Positions 44,327 to 54,282 of a DNA stretch of 64,000 nt are shown here, in pieces. A program made the translations under genes and the position numbers. The DNA is taken from the NCBI GenBank assembly GCA_041918615.1, contig JAYRVH010000007.1, positions 124,001 through 188,000 of the forward strand, read 5' to 3'. Origin of the DNA: JAEUJM01 sp041918615. Its GTDB lineage: Bacteria > Actinomycetota > Acidimicrobiia > Acidimicrobiales > DATDAH01. Under the pieces are notes generated by a model. The model was not told the origin of the DNA and did no database searches. It saw nothing but the letters and a program-made list of their open reading frames with translations. Each line of letters starts with the position of its first letter. Position 1 is the first letter of the stretch.

Positions 44327-45081
44327 TGCCTGAAACCGCCACCACCGGAGCCGCGACGACCCCGGCAGCCGCCGTCGAGCTGTTCAAGGTCGAGGTCAGG
44401 ATCAAGCGGTACAACCCCGAGGTCGAGACCAAGCCCCATTGGGAGAGCTACCACGTGGAGATGGAGGGCACCGATCGGGTGCTCGACGCCCTCCACGAGG
44501 TGAAGTACCACCACGACGGCACCCTCGCCCTCCGACGTTCGTGCGCCCACGGCGTGTGCGGCTCCGACGCCATGTTGATCAACGGGGTCAACGCGCTCGC
44601 GTGCACCCTGCTCATCAAGGACGCCGGCTCCACCGTCACCGTCGAGCCCATCCGCGGCCTGCCGGTCATCAAGGACCTCGTGGTCGACATGGAGCCGTTC
44701 TTCGCGCAGTACCGGTCGGTGATGCCGTACCTGATCAACGACGGCGACCCCGGCTACACCGAGCGCTACCAGAGCTCGGAAGACCGCGAGCGCTTCGACG
44801 ACACCACCAAGTGCATCCTCTGCGCCGCGTGCACCACGTCGTGCCCCGTGTACTGGGGCAACTCGTCGTACGTGGGCCCCGCGGCCATCGTGAATGCCCA
44901 TCGCTTCATCTTCGACAGCCGCGACGAGGGCGCGGCCGAACGCCTCGACATCCTGAACGAGAAGTCGGGCGTGTGGCGCTGCCGCACGGCGTTCAACTGC
45001 TCCGAGGCCTGCCCCCGCGACATCAAGGTCACCCAGGCCATCGAAGAAGTGAAGCGGGCCATCCTCTACGACCGCGTGTAG
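44326..45081 (+). CDS. sdhB: Succinate dehydrogenase iron-sulfur subunit
   Basis: Iron-sulfur protein of 251 residues. The [2Fe-2S] ligands lie in SCAHGVCGSDAMLINGVNALAC, where the D of CGSD takes the usual fourth position. The [4Fe-4S] and [3Fe-4S] ligands lie in CILCAACTTSCP and in CRTAFNCSEACPRD. The first 20 residues are Ala/Thr-rich. The motif RVLDALHEVKYHHDGTLALRRSC is typical. It carries electrons from SdhA to the membrane quinone site, which needs SdhC and SdhD encoded elsewhere. Downstream lies a convergent vapC gene. Confidence 0.95.
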   Translation: MPETATTGAATTPAAAVELFKVEVRIKRYNPEVETKPHWESYHVEMEGTDRVLDALHEVKYHHDGTLALRRSCAHGVCGSDAMLINGVNALACTLLIKDAGSTVTVEPIRGLPVIKDLVVDMEPFFAQYRSVMPYLINDGDPGYTERYQSSEDRERFDDTTKCILCAACTTSCPVYWGNSSYVGPAAIVNAHRFIFDSRDEGAAERLDILNEKSGVWRCRTAFNCSEACPRDIKVTQAIEEVKRAILYDRV

Positions 45082-45174
45082 GCCGCTCGCCCGATCATCG
45101 CCGTCTCCTCCTCGTCGCAAACCGTTGAACAGCCGGAAACGCAGGATCGAGGCGGCGTGCGCACGTCGGCGGCG

Positions 45175-45561
45175 TTACACCACGTCGATCCGGATCTCGC
45201 CGTCGGCGACGGCGGCGAGAAGAGTGATGTCGCCCGGGTCCGAGGTGATGACCCGGTCGCGGCGCCGTGCCGCGCCCTCCACCACCGCCACGTCCACGAT
45301 GTCCTGATGCCCTGACCGCGCGCTCAGCACGCCGACCGCACGCGCCCGGCGCTCGTCCATCGCCTCGACCCGGCACCCTCGCAGGAACCGGGCCAGGTTG
45401 GCCTGCCGGGGCCCGCCCCCGCGCCAGGCCTCGGCGAGGACCGGTGCCGGCACCACGGGCATCAGCCCAGCGCTCAGCAACGTCCGATGCGCCAACCAGA
45501 CCCTGCGGACGTTTCGCTCTGCGGCCAGGAGGGCGCCCGTGTCGTAGGTGATGCCCGACAT
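45175..45561 (-). CDS. vapC: VapC-like PIN-domain toxin
   Basis: PIN-domain protein of 128 residues. It opens MSGITYDTGALLAAER with the first acidic residue, has PAPVLAEAWRGG with the conserved Glu, and ends with GHQDIVDVAVVEGAARRRDRVITSDPGDITLL carrying the last two acidic residues. This four-acid layout is the PIN nuclease site, which in VapC toxins cuts tRNA or rRNA. The ATG overlaps the stop of the upstream antitoxin gene by one base (TGATG), the usual order of antitoxin then toxin. The target RNA is not predictable. Confidence 0.85.
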   Translation of the reverse strand: MSGITYDTGALLAAERNVRRVWLAHRTLLSAGLMPVVPAPVLAEAWRGGGPRQANLARFLRGCRVEAMDERRARAVGVLSARSGHQDIVDVAVVEGAARRRDRVITSDPGDITLLAAVADGEIRIDVV

Positions 45562-45842
45562 CACGCAGAACGCGACCGGATGGGCCCGGGGCCCTGGTCC
45601 CGCCAGAGCCGCTCGACCCGAGCGCGCTCCTCCGCCATCTCCTCGTCCGTGATGGCGCCGTGCTCGGCCTCCCACTCGGCGACGCCGGCCAACCCCCATT
45701 CGATCCGGAAGTGACGCTCGATCAGGTCGGCCAGCCACGCGCTCACGCTGAGGCCGGCCGCCACGGCCGCCGCTTCGACGGCGGAATCGATGTCCTCGGG
45801 GAGGGAGATGGATCGCCTGGTCACGGGGCTCATGGACGCCAT
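45561..45842 (-). CDS. vapB: Ribbon-helix-helix antitoxin VapB-like
   Basis: Protein of 93 residues. The N-terminal ribbon-helix-helix contains RRSISLPEDIDSAVEAAAVAAGLSVSAWLADLIERHF, a good MetJ/Arc-type match for VapB. The acidic C-terminal part (WEAEHGAITDEEMAEERARVERLW) would wrap the toxin. Two ATGs three codons apart are possible starts. It is coupled to vapC. Three GGAAGA/TCTTCC half-sites lie upstream and are the likely operator. Confidence 0.83.
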   Translation of the reverse strand: MASMSPVTRRSISLPEDIDSAVEAAAVAAGLSVSAWLADLIERHFRIEWGLAGVAEWEAEHGAITDEEMAEERARVERLWRDQGPGPIRSRSA

Positions 45843-46253
45843 CGTACCCAGGGAGGTACTCAGGCAGTAGGAAGAAATATGTTTCAGTATCTTCCATGAT
45901 CTTCCGGCCAAAGGCGGCCAAAGGAGAAGGTCCGAGGCGAAGGGTGAGCGCGGGCTCGACCTCAGGATGGCGCAGCCGTGCACCCCGAGCGCCAGAGGTG
46001 CGAGGTGGGCGCCGTAAGCCCTCGAGCAGAGCGCCGCGTGCACGCTCGTCGGGCGGGCGGGCGTCCCGGCGTCCCCCAGCGTCCGACGGAGTCGACGACG
46101 GCGATCTGGCCGATGCCGAGGCCATGGATTGGCCTGACGCGCGGTCGGTGGGTAATCCTCTAGGCGGCATGACGCTGGTCTGACTCCCGATCGGCGCGCC
46201 CGACCTCATGACGGACAGGCAGCACACGGCTGTCTGCGACCAAAGGAAGCACC
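45843..46253. other. Intergenic region between divergent vapB and hppA
   Basis: A 411-base gap. The left part is an AT-rich pocket with the probable vapBC operator. The right part contains the hppA leader, with a possible weak promoter (TTGGCC at 46130, 18-base spacer, TAATCC) and a good AAGGAAG ribosome-binding site. Several overlapping frames in between are Arg/Pro-rich and do not look coding. Confidence 0.55.
45870..45905. promoter_or_regulatory. Probable vapBC operator with three half-sites
   Basis: GGAAGA (45870-45875) forms an inverted pair with TCTTCC (45890-45895), and a second TCTTCC follows exactly 10 bases later (45900-45905). The pocket is AT-rich and lies 28-63 bases upstream of vapB. 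Half-sites spaced by one helical turn suit cooperative binding by a ribbon-helix-helix repressor. Confidence 0.5.
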
Positions 46254-48614
<2,361 letters not shown>

Positions 48615-48656
48615 GCGATGAGGCGCCCGTCGCGATCCGAGGAGAACTGATCTGAG

Positions 48657-49343
48657 ATGCCCCCCACCGTGATCGCCGCGGGGGGCCTCGACCCCGAGCA
48701 CCTGCTCGACGTGGCCGGGGCCCTCGGTCTCTTCCTGATCGTCTTCGCCGAGTCGGGGCTGTTCTTCGGCTTCTTTCTCCCGGGCGACTCGTTGCTGTTC
48801 ACGGCGGGTCTGCTGTCGTCGCAGGGCAACCTGGCTCCCCTGCCGGTCCTGCTGCTCGGCTGCTTCGTCGCCGCCGTCGCCGGCGACCAGGTGGGCTACG
48901 TGTTCGGCCGCAAGGTCGGCCCGGCGCTGTTCCGCCGGCCCGACTCGCGCATCTTCAAGCAGGAGTACATCGAGCGGTCGCAGGAGTTCTTCGAGCGCCA
49001 CGGCTCGAAGACCATCGTGCTCGCCCGTTTCGTGCCGGTGGTGCGCACGTTCGCCCCCATCGTGGCGGGCGTCGGGCGTATGCACTACCGCACGTTCCTG
49101 GTGTTCAACGTGCTCGGCGGGTTCCTCTGGGCCGTCGGCATCACCACGCTCGGCTACGTGCTCGGCGACCGGGTCCCGTGGGTCGAGGACAACCTGGAAC
49201 TCGCCATCCTCGGCATCATCGGCCTGTCACTGATCCCGGTCATGGTCGAGGTCATCCGTGCCCGTCGGGCGCCCAAGCCGACCCCCGAAGAATTGCAGGA
49301 GCACGAAGACGAGATCTTCGGCCCCGAGATCCCCACCGACTGA
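48657..49343 (+). CDS. DedA-family membrane protein (VTT domain)
   Basis: Membrane protein of 228 residues with about five hydrophobic segments. Family motifs are ESGLFFGFFLPGDSLLFTAGLL with the conserved acidic residue and GD, FFERHGSKTIVLARFVPVVRTFAPIVAGVGRM with the key Arg, and FNVLGGFLWAVGITTLGYVLG. DedA proteins act in membrane homeostasis; some flip undecaprenyl phosphate or phosphatidylethanolamine. The C-terminus is acidic and soluble. It follows hppA by 42 bases on the same strand, so both may be co-transcribed. Confidence 0.9.
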   Translation: MPPTVIAAGGLDPEHLLDVAGALGLFLIVFAESGLFFGFFLPGDSLLFTAGLLSSQGNLAPLPVLLLGCFVAAVAGDQVGYVFGRKVGPALFRRPDSRIFKQEYIERSQEFFERHGSKTIVLARFVPVVRTFAPIVAGVGRMHYRTFLVFNVLGGFLWAVGITTLGYVLGDRVPWVEDNLELAILGIIGLSLIPVMVEVIRARRAPKPTPEELQEHEDEIFGPEIPTD

Positions 49344-49355
49344 CGGCCGTCGCCG

Positions 49356-50306
49356 TCAGACGGGCGGTGGCAGCACGTGCGGGGATGCCTTCTGGGGTTG
49401 GCCGTACTCGATCCAGCCGACACCCTTCCGGCCGTCGGCCTCCTGATACCGCACGAGCGAACGGGGAAAGCGCGACAGCTCGCCTTCGGGCGAGGTGAGC
49501 AGCACCGGCGCGTGGGCGACGGACTCGACCTGGAGGTCGAGGCCCGGCATCGTCATGTGCGCCGTGACCGGCAGGCCCTCGGGGTCGAACTCGGTGTCGG
49601 TGTGGTAGCTCCCGAAGTCGCCCTGCGGGGTGCCGCCTGGCGGCTGCACGTACCCGATCGACCAGTCGCCCCACCCGGGCATCGCATGGGTGCCGTGGAA
49701 GCGGGTGCCGTCCTCGAGGGCACCCTCGCTCCAGTTGTGCGACATCGCCCACCAGTCGCGCACACCCCACGAGTGGTCTCGCTGGCCGGAGCCCTCGAAC
49801 TCGATCTTCTCGTCGGCCACCAGGATCTCGCCGTGCACCCGGCAGGGAACCTCGTACCGGGTGATGCCAAGCGGGAAGGGGAACGGCTCGCCCTGCGTCT
49901 CCCAGTCGAGCTCGAAGCCCAGTGCCGTGCGATCGCCCCGCAGATCGCCATAGGTGGCCGCGGGGTCGTCAAGGGCCACGCCGAACGCCTCCAGGCCCAA
50001 CGACACGTGCCGCCACGGGGTCTCGACCACGTAGTCGGTCCAGAGCCCGTCGCCGCGGACGGCAAGCGCCGGCGCCGGAGGGATGGCCACCTCGTGGTCG
50101 ATCACGGTGACGAGGGGACGGCCCTCGCCCACCAGAGCGGCCCAGTACCAGCACACACCGAGGTTGGGATACAGGCCGGTGCGGACGTAGCCACCGAGTC
50201 GGCCGTCGTCCGACGCGAAGTCGAGGTACCACGACTCGTTCCAGTAGCGCTCGTCGCCGGGAACGTGGCGGCCCTCGTTCGCAGGATCCTCGATGAGCTC
50301 AGCCAT
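49356..50306 (-). CDS. CrtC/AttH-like lipocalin-type protein, function unknown
   Basis: Protein of 316 residues, rich in Trp, Gly and beta-strand patterns. Motifs such as RYWNESWYLDFASDDG and FEGSGQRDHSWGVRDWW resemble the CrtC/AttH (hydroxyneurosporene hydratase-like) fold found in many actinobacteria, sometimes near lipid or steroid genes. No signal peptide or membrane segment is seen. It is the last gene of a three-gene minus-strand set with an unknown protein and a PEP-utiliser domain. The family call is by motif memory only. Confidence 0.6.
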   Translation of the reverse strand: MAELIEDPANEGRHVPGDERYWNESWYLDFASDDGRLGGYVRTGLYPNLGVCWYWAALVGEGRPLVTVIDHEVAIPPAPALAVRGDGLWTDYVVETPWRHVSLGLEAFGVALDDPAATYGDLRGDRTALGFELDWETQGEPFPFPLGITRYEVPCRVHGEILVADEKIEFEGSGQRDHSWGVRDWWAMSHNWSEGALEDGTRFHGTHAMPGWGDWSIGYVQPPGGTPQGDFGSYHTDTEFDPEGLPVTAHMTMPGLDLQVESVAHAPVLLTSPEGELSRFPRSLVRYQEADGRKGVGWIEYGQPQKASPHVLPPPV

Positions 50307-50327
50307 CGCCGGAGCGTAGGCGCGACC

Positions 50328-51449
50328 TCAGGGGATCAGGGTGTAGTACTCCTCGTCGCCCACACCGGCGTTCTCGCCCTCCATGGCCGAGAGCAACTGG
50401 TAGAGCGGGTCGGGGACGTCCCGGGGGACGGTCCAGTCGAGCTGGTCGCCGACCCCGGCGGCATCGGCGAAGGGCCTGAGGAACGAGAAGTACACGTACG
50501 CGCCGCAGCGGATCTTCTCGTCCCGGCTCATCGCCGCGATGTTGCGGTAGTGCTGCGACTGCGCCTTGCGGACCTCGGCGAGGATGCCGGGTATCTCTTC
50601 GTCGGGCACCGGTTGCAGCGAGCGATCGGGGGTGTCGGTGGTGAAGAGCCCGAAGCCGACCAGGCGGTCGAGGTAGTCCTCGGGGTCGGTGTTCGCCGTG
50701 CCGAAGTCGGTGATCCTCACCGCGACGTCATCGAAGACGAGCGCGGCCGTGAGGTGATTGTAGGGCACGTCGGCGGCGACATCGGACCACCAGAAGTCGC
50801 TGCGGCCCATTCGGTAGTAGTCGCGCACGACCAGCGTGCGCCCGTCGGGCAGCGGGTAGGGGCCGGTGTCGCCCGAGCCCACCCTGGTGTCGAAGTACAT
50901 GAGGAACAGGTAGTTGATGAGGGTGGCGTTGAGGCGCTTGATGGTTGCCCGGCGCTCGTCGTCGACGGATGCGGCGCCCTCGAGCAGGGTGGCCACGACG
51001 GTGTCGTCGTAGGGGCGGACGACACCTCCGGCATCTACGGCCTGGCGGGTGCCGTCGTCACCACGGAACGCCATCGCGGCGCGCTCCCAGAAGTCGAGCA
51101 CGGTGAACGCCGGTTGCGGGTCGTTGGACGCCGCCGGGTCGACCATCGCCATGATCTTGCGGCCGAGCAGCCAGAAGTTGGCGATCGACCACAGGTAGAC
51201 GGTGTTGACCTGGCTCCCCGGGCGACGGCCGGCGCGGCCGACCTCCTCGGCGGACATGGCCTGCTCGATCTCGCGCATCATCTCGGGGTACCGGTACCAG
51301 GACTCGACGCACGCCACGACGATGTAGGCCGTGACGGGGATGAGCTTCGACTCGAGCGACGTGCGTTCCTCGGTCAGCTGCTTCGAGATCGGCGCGTGGT
51401 AGGCGATCAGGCGGTTGGCCTCTTCTATCGCTCTTCGCTGATCGCTCAT
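50328..51449 (-). CDS. Unknown protein of 373 residues
   Basis: Not recognised. The protein is acidic and rich in aromatic residues, with repeated Tyr/Trp/Asp patches (VVRDYYRMGRSDFWWSDVAADVPYNHL; YGTANTD-like ITDFGTANTDPEDYL; GAYVYFSFLRPFADAAG). A hydrophobic helix at about 36-50 (LIPVTAYIVVACVESWYRY) could be buried or membrane-associated. It follows the PEP-utiliser mobile-domain gene by seven bases and precedes the CrtC-like gene by 21, so the three are likely one operon. A shared role with a phosphotransfer step is possible but unproven. Confidence 0.6.
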   Translation of the reverse strand: MSDQRRAIEEANRLIAYHAPISKQLTEERTSLESKLIPVTAYIVVACVESWYRYPEMMREIEQAMSAEEVGRAGRRPGSQVNTVYLWSIANFWLLGRKIMAMVDPAASNDPQPAFTVLDFWERAAMAFRGDDGTRQAVDAGGVVRPYDDTVVATLLEGAASVDDERRATIKRLNATLINYLFLMYFDTRVGSGDTGPYPLPDGRTLVVRDYYRMGRSDFWWSDVAADVPYNHLTAALVFDDVAVRITDFGTANTDPEDYLDRLVGFGLFTTDTPDRSLQPVPDEEIPGILAEVRKAQSQHYRNIAAMSRDEKIRCGAYVYFSFLRPFADAAGVGDQLDWTVPRDVPDPLYQLLSAMEGENAGVGDEEYYTLIP

Positions 51450-51456
51450 CGCACCG

Positions 51457-51840
51457 TCATGACTCGCTCGTCCCTCGCTCGTCGCGTCGAGCGCCGCCGG
51501 GACCGGACAGGACCACCCCGTTGTCGATCGTCACCTGGTCGCCGTTGTCGGGCTCGCCGTCGGGGAAGCTCGCCCCCATGACGCACGGCACCTGGAACTC
51601 GCGGCTGACGATGCCGATGTGGCTGCGCAGGGTGCCCCCGGTGCAGATGATGCCCGTGAGCTCGTGGTAGATCGGCGCCAGGAACGTGGCGCCCGCATCG
51701 CGCACCACCGCCACGATCCCTTCGGCGCCGTTGTCCATCAGGTCGAGCACGTCGTCGGGCCCGTCGAGGAGTCGCCACTCCCCCGTCACCGGCTCGTGGC
51801 CGAACACCGCCTCTCCCCGCCCGATCTCCGGCACGGCCAC
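51457..51840 (-). CDS. Free-standing PEP-utilising-enzyme mobile (swivelling His) domain
   Basis: Protein of 127 residues consisting of little more than the PEP-utiliser mobile domain. The motif TGGTLRSHIGIVSREFQVPCVMG contains phospho-acceptor H74 and matches the swivelling domain of PEP synthase and pyruvate phosphate dikinase. In those enzymes this domain carries phosphate between an ATP-grasp domain and a PEP/pyruvate barrel; neither is encoded nearby. The start GTG is divergent from the SCP2 gene by 27 bases. It might serve as a phosphocarrier for the unknown protein downstream. The C-terminus is a Gly/Arg/Glu/Ser tail. Confidence 0.75.
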   Translation of the reverse strand: MAVPEIGRGEAVFGHEPVTGEWRLLDGPDDVLDLMDNGAEGIVAVVRDAGATFLAPIYHELTGIICTGGTLRSHIGIVSREFQVPCVMGASFPDGEPDNGDQVTIDNGVVLSGPGGARRDERGTSES

Positions 51841-51867
51841 GGATCGTAACCGTGCCAAGCTCGGGGG

Positions 51868-52242
51868 ATGGCCCGGTACCTCAGCGACGACTGGTTCACC
51901 GCCGTGGCCGAGGCACTCGCCGACGTGGTTGTGGTGGACACCCGGGTCACGATCCAGCAGACCGTGACCGACGGCCCCGACGGCGACGTCACCTGGGTGG
52001 TCGACATCGACGAGCACGGCATCCACCTCACCCACGGCGCCGCTGCCGAGCCTGCCGCGACGTTCACCCAGACCTACGCCACCGCAGCTGCCGTGGCGAG
52101 CGGCGAACGCCGCGCCCAGGCCGCTCTCATGGCCGGGGACATCAGCCTCGCGGGTGACGGCGGCGCCCTGCTCGCCGCGGCAGGTGCGCTGGCCCGGATC
52201 GGCGACGCCCTCGCCGCCGTGCGGGCCTCGACCACGTACTGA
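51868..52242 (+). CDS. SCP2 sterol/lipid-binding-domain protein
   Basis: Protein of 124 residues matching the SCP-2-like fold. It opens YLSDDWFTAVAEAL, has a beta-sheet part (VTWVVDIDEHGIHLTHG), the ATFTQTYATAAAVASGE stretch, and the C-terminal AAQAALMAGDISLAGDGGALL-type motif in which a helix closes the lipid tunnel. Such small proteins bind acyl-CoA or sterol-like lipids, often next to lipid genes. It is divergent from the PEP-mobile-domain gene. A ligand cannot be assigned. Confidence 0.8.
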   Translation: MARYLSDDWFTAVAEALADVVVVDTRVTIQQTVTDGPDGDVTWVVDIDEHGIHLTHGAAAEPAATFTQTYATAAAVASGERRAQAALMAGDISLAGDGGALLAAAGALARIGDALAAVRASTTY

Positions 52243-52312
52243 CGAACAGGCGCGCCCCGACCGACGGCTGCCGCCGACCGGACCTGACCCAGACGGTGGC
52301 TAGGTTGACCCG

Positions 52313-53149
52313 GTGCCCGAGATGCCGGAGCTCCAGGCCCACGCCGAGCGGCTCACCGCCGCGTTCGCCGGGGCCGAACTGGCCTCGTTCCGCCCCATCG
52401 CGTTCACCGCGTTGAAGACCTACACACCGGCGCCCGACGAGGCCGTGGGCACGCCCCTCGGCCGGGTGGGCCGGCGGGGCAAGTACCTGCTGCTCGAGTT
52501 CCCCCCAGTCACGTTCGTGGTGCACCTCATGCAGGGCGGGCGCCTGAAGCCCGACCCGAAGCAGAGCGCGAAGCCTCGGGGCGGGCTCGCCCGCTGGGTC
52601 TTCACCGACGACCGGGCCCTGCTCCTCACCGAGGCCGGCACCGAGAAGCGGGCCGGCGTGTGGGCGGTGGCCGGAGACGTCGAGGCGCAGAGCCCGATCC
52701 TCGGCCTCGGTCCCGATGCCGACACACTCGATGCCGCCATGCTCGCCCCGATCCTGGCCGAGCATTCGATGCGGCTTCACGGTGCGCTCCGCAACCAGCA
52801 GATCGTGGCCGGGATCGGGCGCCGCCTGGCCAACGAGATCTGCCACGCCGCGAAGCTCTCGCCGTTCGCCAACGCGGCCAGGCTGAGCCCCGACGACGTG
52901 GCACGCCTGGTTGACGGAATCCGCACGGTGATCGCGACGTCGCTCGTCGCCGAACGGGAGCGTGACGACATGAGCTCGTCGAAAGACCGGCCGAGCGCCG
53001 TCCACCACCGCGAGGGCGAACCCTGCCCTGCCTGCGGCGACGTCGTGCGGGCCGTCGAGTACCGCAGCTACACGGTGAACTACTGCGCGGCCTGTCAGAC
53101 CGGCGGAAAGGTGCTCGCCGACAACACCACCAGCAAGTTCCTGAAGTAG
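52313..53149 (+). CDS. Fpg/Nei-family DNA glycosylase
   Basis: Protein of 278 residues. It starts (V)PEMPELQAHAERL, so after Met removal P2 and E3 are the catalytic pair of Fpg/Nei enzymes. The RRGKYLLLEF lysine, the helix-two-turn-helix region GIGRRLANEICHAAKLSPF and the C-terminal zinc finger CPAC-x16-CAAC are present. Two positions differ from textbook Fpg: the loop usually HLGMSG is HLMQGG, and the Asn of GxGNxY is Arg in GIGRR. It is therefore probably a divergent actinobacterial paralogue with altered lesion choice. It removes damaged bases in repair; the exact substrate is uncertain. Confidence 0.85.
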   Translation: MPEMPELQAHAERLTAAFAGAELASFRPIAFTALKTYTPAPDEAVGTPLGRVGRRGKYLLLEFPPVTFVVHLMQGGRLKPDPKQSAKPRGGLARWVFTDDRALLLTEAGTEKRAGVWAVAGDVEAQSPILGLGPDADTLDAAMLAPILAEHSMRLHGALRNQQIVAGIGRRLANEICHAAKLSPFANAARLSPDDVARLVDGIRTVIATSLVAERERDDMSSSKDRPSAVHHREGEPCPACGDVVRAVEYRSYTVNYCAACQTGGKVLADNTTSKFLK

Positions 53150-53164
53150 CCCACCTGCGTCATT

Positions 53165-53207
53165 CCCGAGGCAATAGCGGTCGGAACCCGACCGGCATTG
53201 CCTCGGG
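53165..53207. repeat. Long palindrome between convergent genes (copy 2)
   Basis: Arms CCCGAGGCAAT and ATTGCCTCGGG pair over 11 bases. After two mismatches CGGTCGG/CCGACCG pair over seven more bases around an AAC loop, giving 18 pairs in 20 positions. It lies 16 bases past the fpg-like gene and 11 before the end of the convergent mdh gene. It is clearly related to the palindrome at 32105-32143 (shared GAGGCAAT and ATTGCCTC ends). Bidirectional terminator or REP-like element. Confidence 0.75.
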
Positions 53208-53218
53208 CATCGGACAGA

Positions 53219-54208
53219 TCAGATGAGGCCGAGCTCCTTCACGGCGTCGCGCTCGTCGACCAGCTCGGCCACCGAGGCGTCGATGCGCTCGCGTGAGAAG
53301 TCGTTCAGCTCGAGCCCCTGGACGATCTCGTAGGCACCGTCGCCGGTGGTGACGGGGAACGAGGAGATGAGACCCTCGGGCACGCCGTACGAGCCGTCGG
53401 ACGGGATGCCCATGCTCACCCAGTCGCCAGGGGGGGTGCCGTCGACCCAGGTGCGGACGTGGGCGATGGCGGCGTTCGCGGCAGACGCTGCGCTGGACAG
53501 GCCACGGGCCTCGATGATCGCCGCTCCCCGCTTCTGCACGGTGGGGATGAAGTCGTCGGCGAGCCACGCCTCGTCGTCGATCACCTCGGCGGCGTTGCGC
53601 CCGCCGATCCGGGCGTGGAACACGTCGGGATACTGGGTGGCCGAGTGGTTGCCCCAGATCGTCATGTTGGTGACCTCACTCACCGCCACCCCGGCCTTCA
53701 CCGCCACCTGGGCCAGCGCCCGGTTGTGGTCGAGCCGGGTCATGGCCGTGAACCGCTCGGCCGGGATGGACGGCGCGTTGTTCATGGCGATGAGGCAGTT
53801 CGTGTTGGCCGGGTTGCCGACGACGAGGATGCGCACGCCGTCGGCGGCGTTGTCGGAGAGCGCCTTGCCCTGGGCGGTGAAGATGGCGCCGTTGGCGGCG
53901 AGGAGCTCGCCCCGCTCCATGCCCTTCGTGCGAGGGCGGGACCCGACGAGCAGCGCGTAGTCGACCCCGCCGAACGCCACGTCGGCGTCGTCGGTCGCCA
54001 CGACACCGCTGAGCAGCGGGAAGGCGCAGTCCTCGAGCTCCATCACGACGCCGCGCAGCCCGTCGAGCGCCGGTGTGATCTCGAGCAGATGCAGGATCAC
54101 CGGCTGCTCGGGGCCGAGCAACTGCCCCGACGCAATGCGAAAGAGCAGCGAGTACCCGATCTGGCCTGCCGCACCCGTAACCGCCACCCGAACCGGAGAT
54201 GAAGTCAT
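53219..54208 (-). CDS. mdh: Malate dehydrogenase
   Basis: NAD-dependent malate dehydrogenase of 329 residues, TCA cycle. The Rossmann start is VAVTGAAGQIGYSLLFRI; LHLLEITPALDGLRGVVMELEDCAF, VGSRPRTKGMERGELL with the substrate Arg, GNPANTNCL, TRLDHNRALAQ and catalytic His in WGNHSATQYPD all match the cytosolic-type MDH2 group. Normal length. It is followed upstream by an aldehyde dehydrogenase gene on the same strand after 74 bases. It ends near a long palindrome shared with the convergent fpg-like gene. Confidence 0.95.
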   Translation of the reverse strand: MTSSPVRVAVTGAAGQIGYSLLFRIASGQLLGPEQPVILHLLEITPALDGLRGVVMELEDCAFPLLSGVVATDDADVAFGGVDYALLVGSRPRTKGMERGELLAANGAIFTAQGKALSDNAADGVRILVVGNPANTNCLIAMNNAPSIPAERFTAMTRLDHNRALAQVAVKAGVAVSEVTNMTIWGNHSATQYPDVFHARIGGRNAAEVIDDEAWLADDFIPTVQKRGAAIIEARGLSSAASAANAAIAHVRTWVDGTPPGDWVSMGIPSDGSYGVPEGLISSFPVTTGDGAYEIVQGLELNDFSRERIDASVAELVDERDAVKELGLI

Positions 54209-54282
54209 AGGTGGAACCTACCCAACGGGCCTCGCCATCCAGAAACCGGCCGGGCCGCCGTGGTGCCTGCCGCGGGAACGGC

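Noticed and set aside
45896..46183. Plus-strand frame between vapB and hppA
   Set aside because: Arg/Pro/Ser-rich composition without ribosome-binding site or domain; it also overlaps the vapBC operator region.
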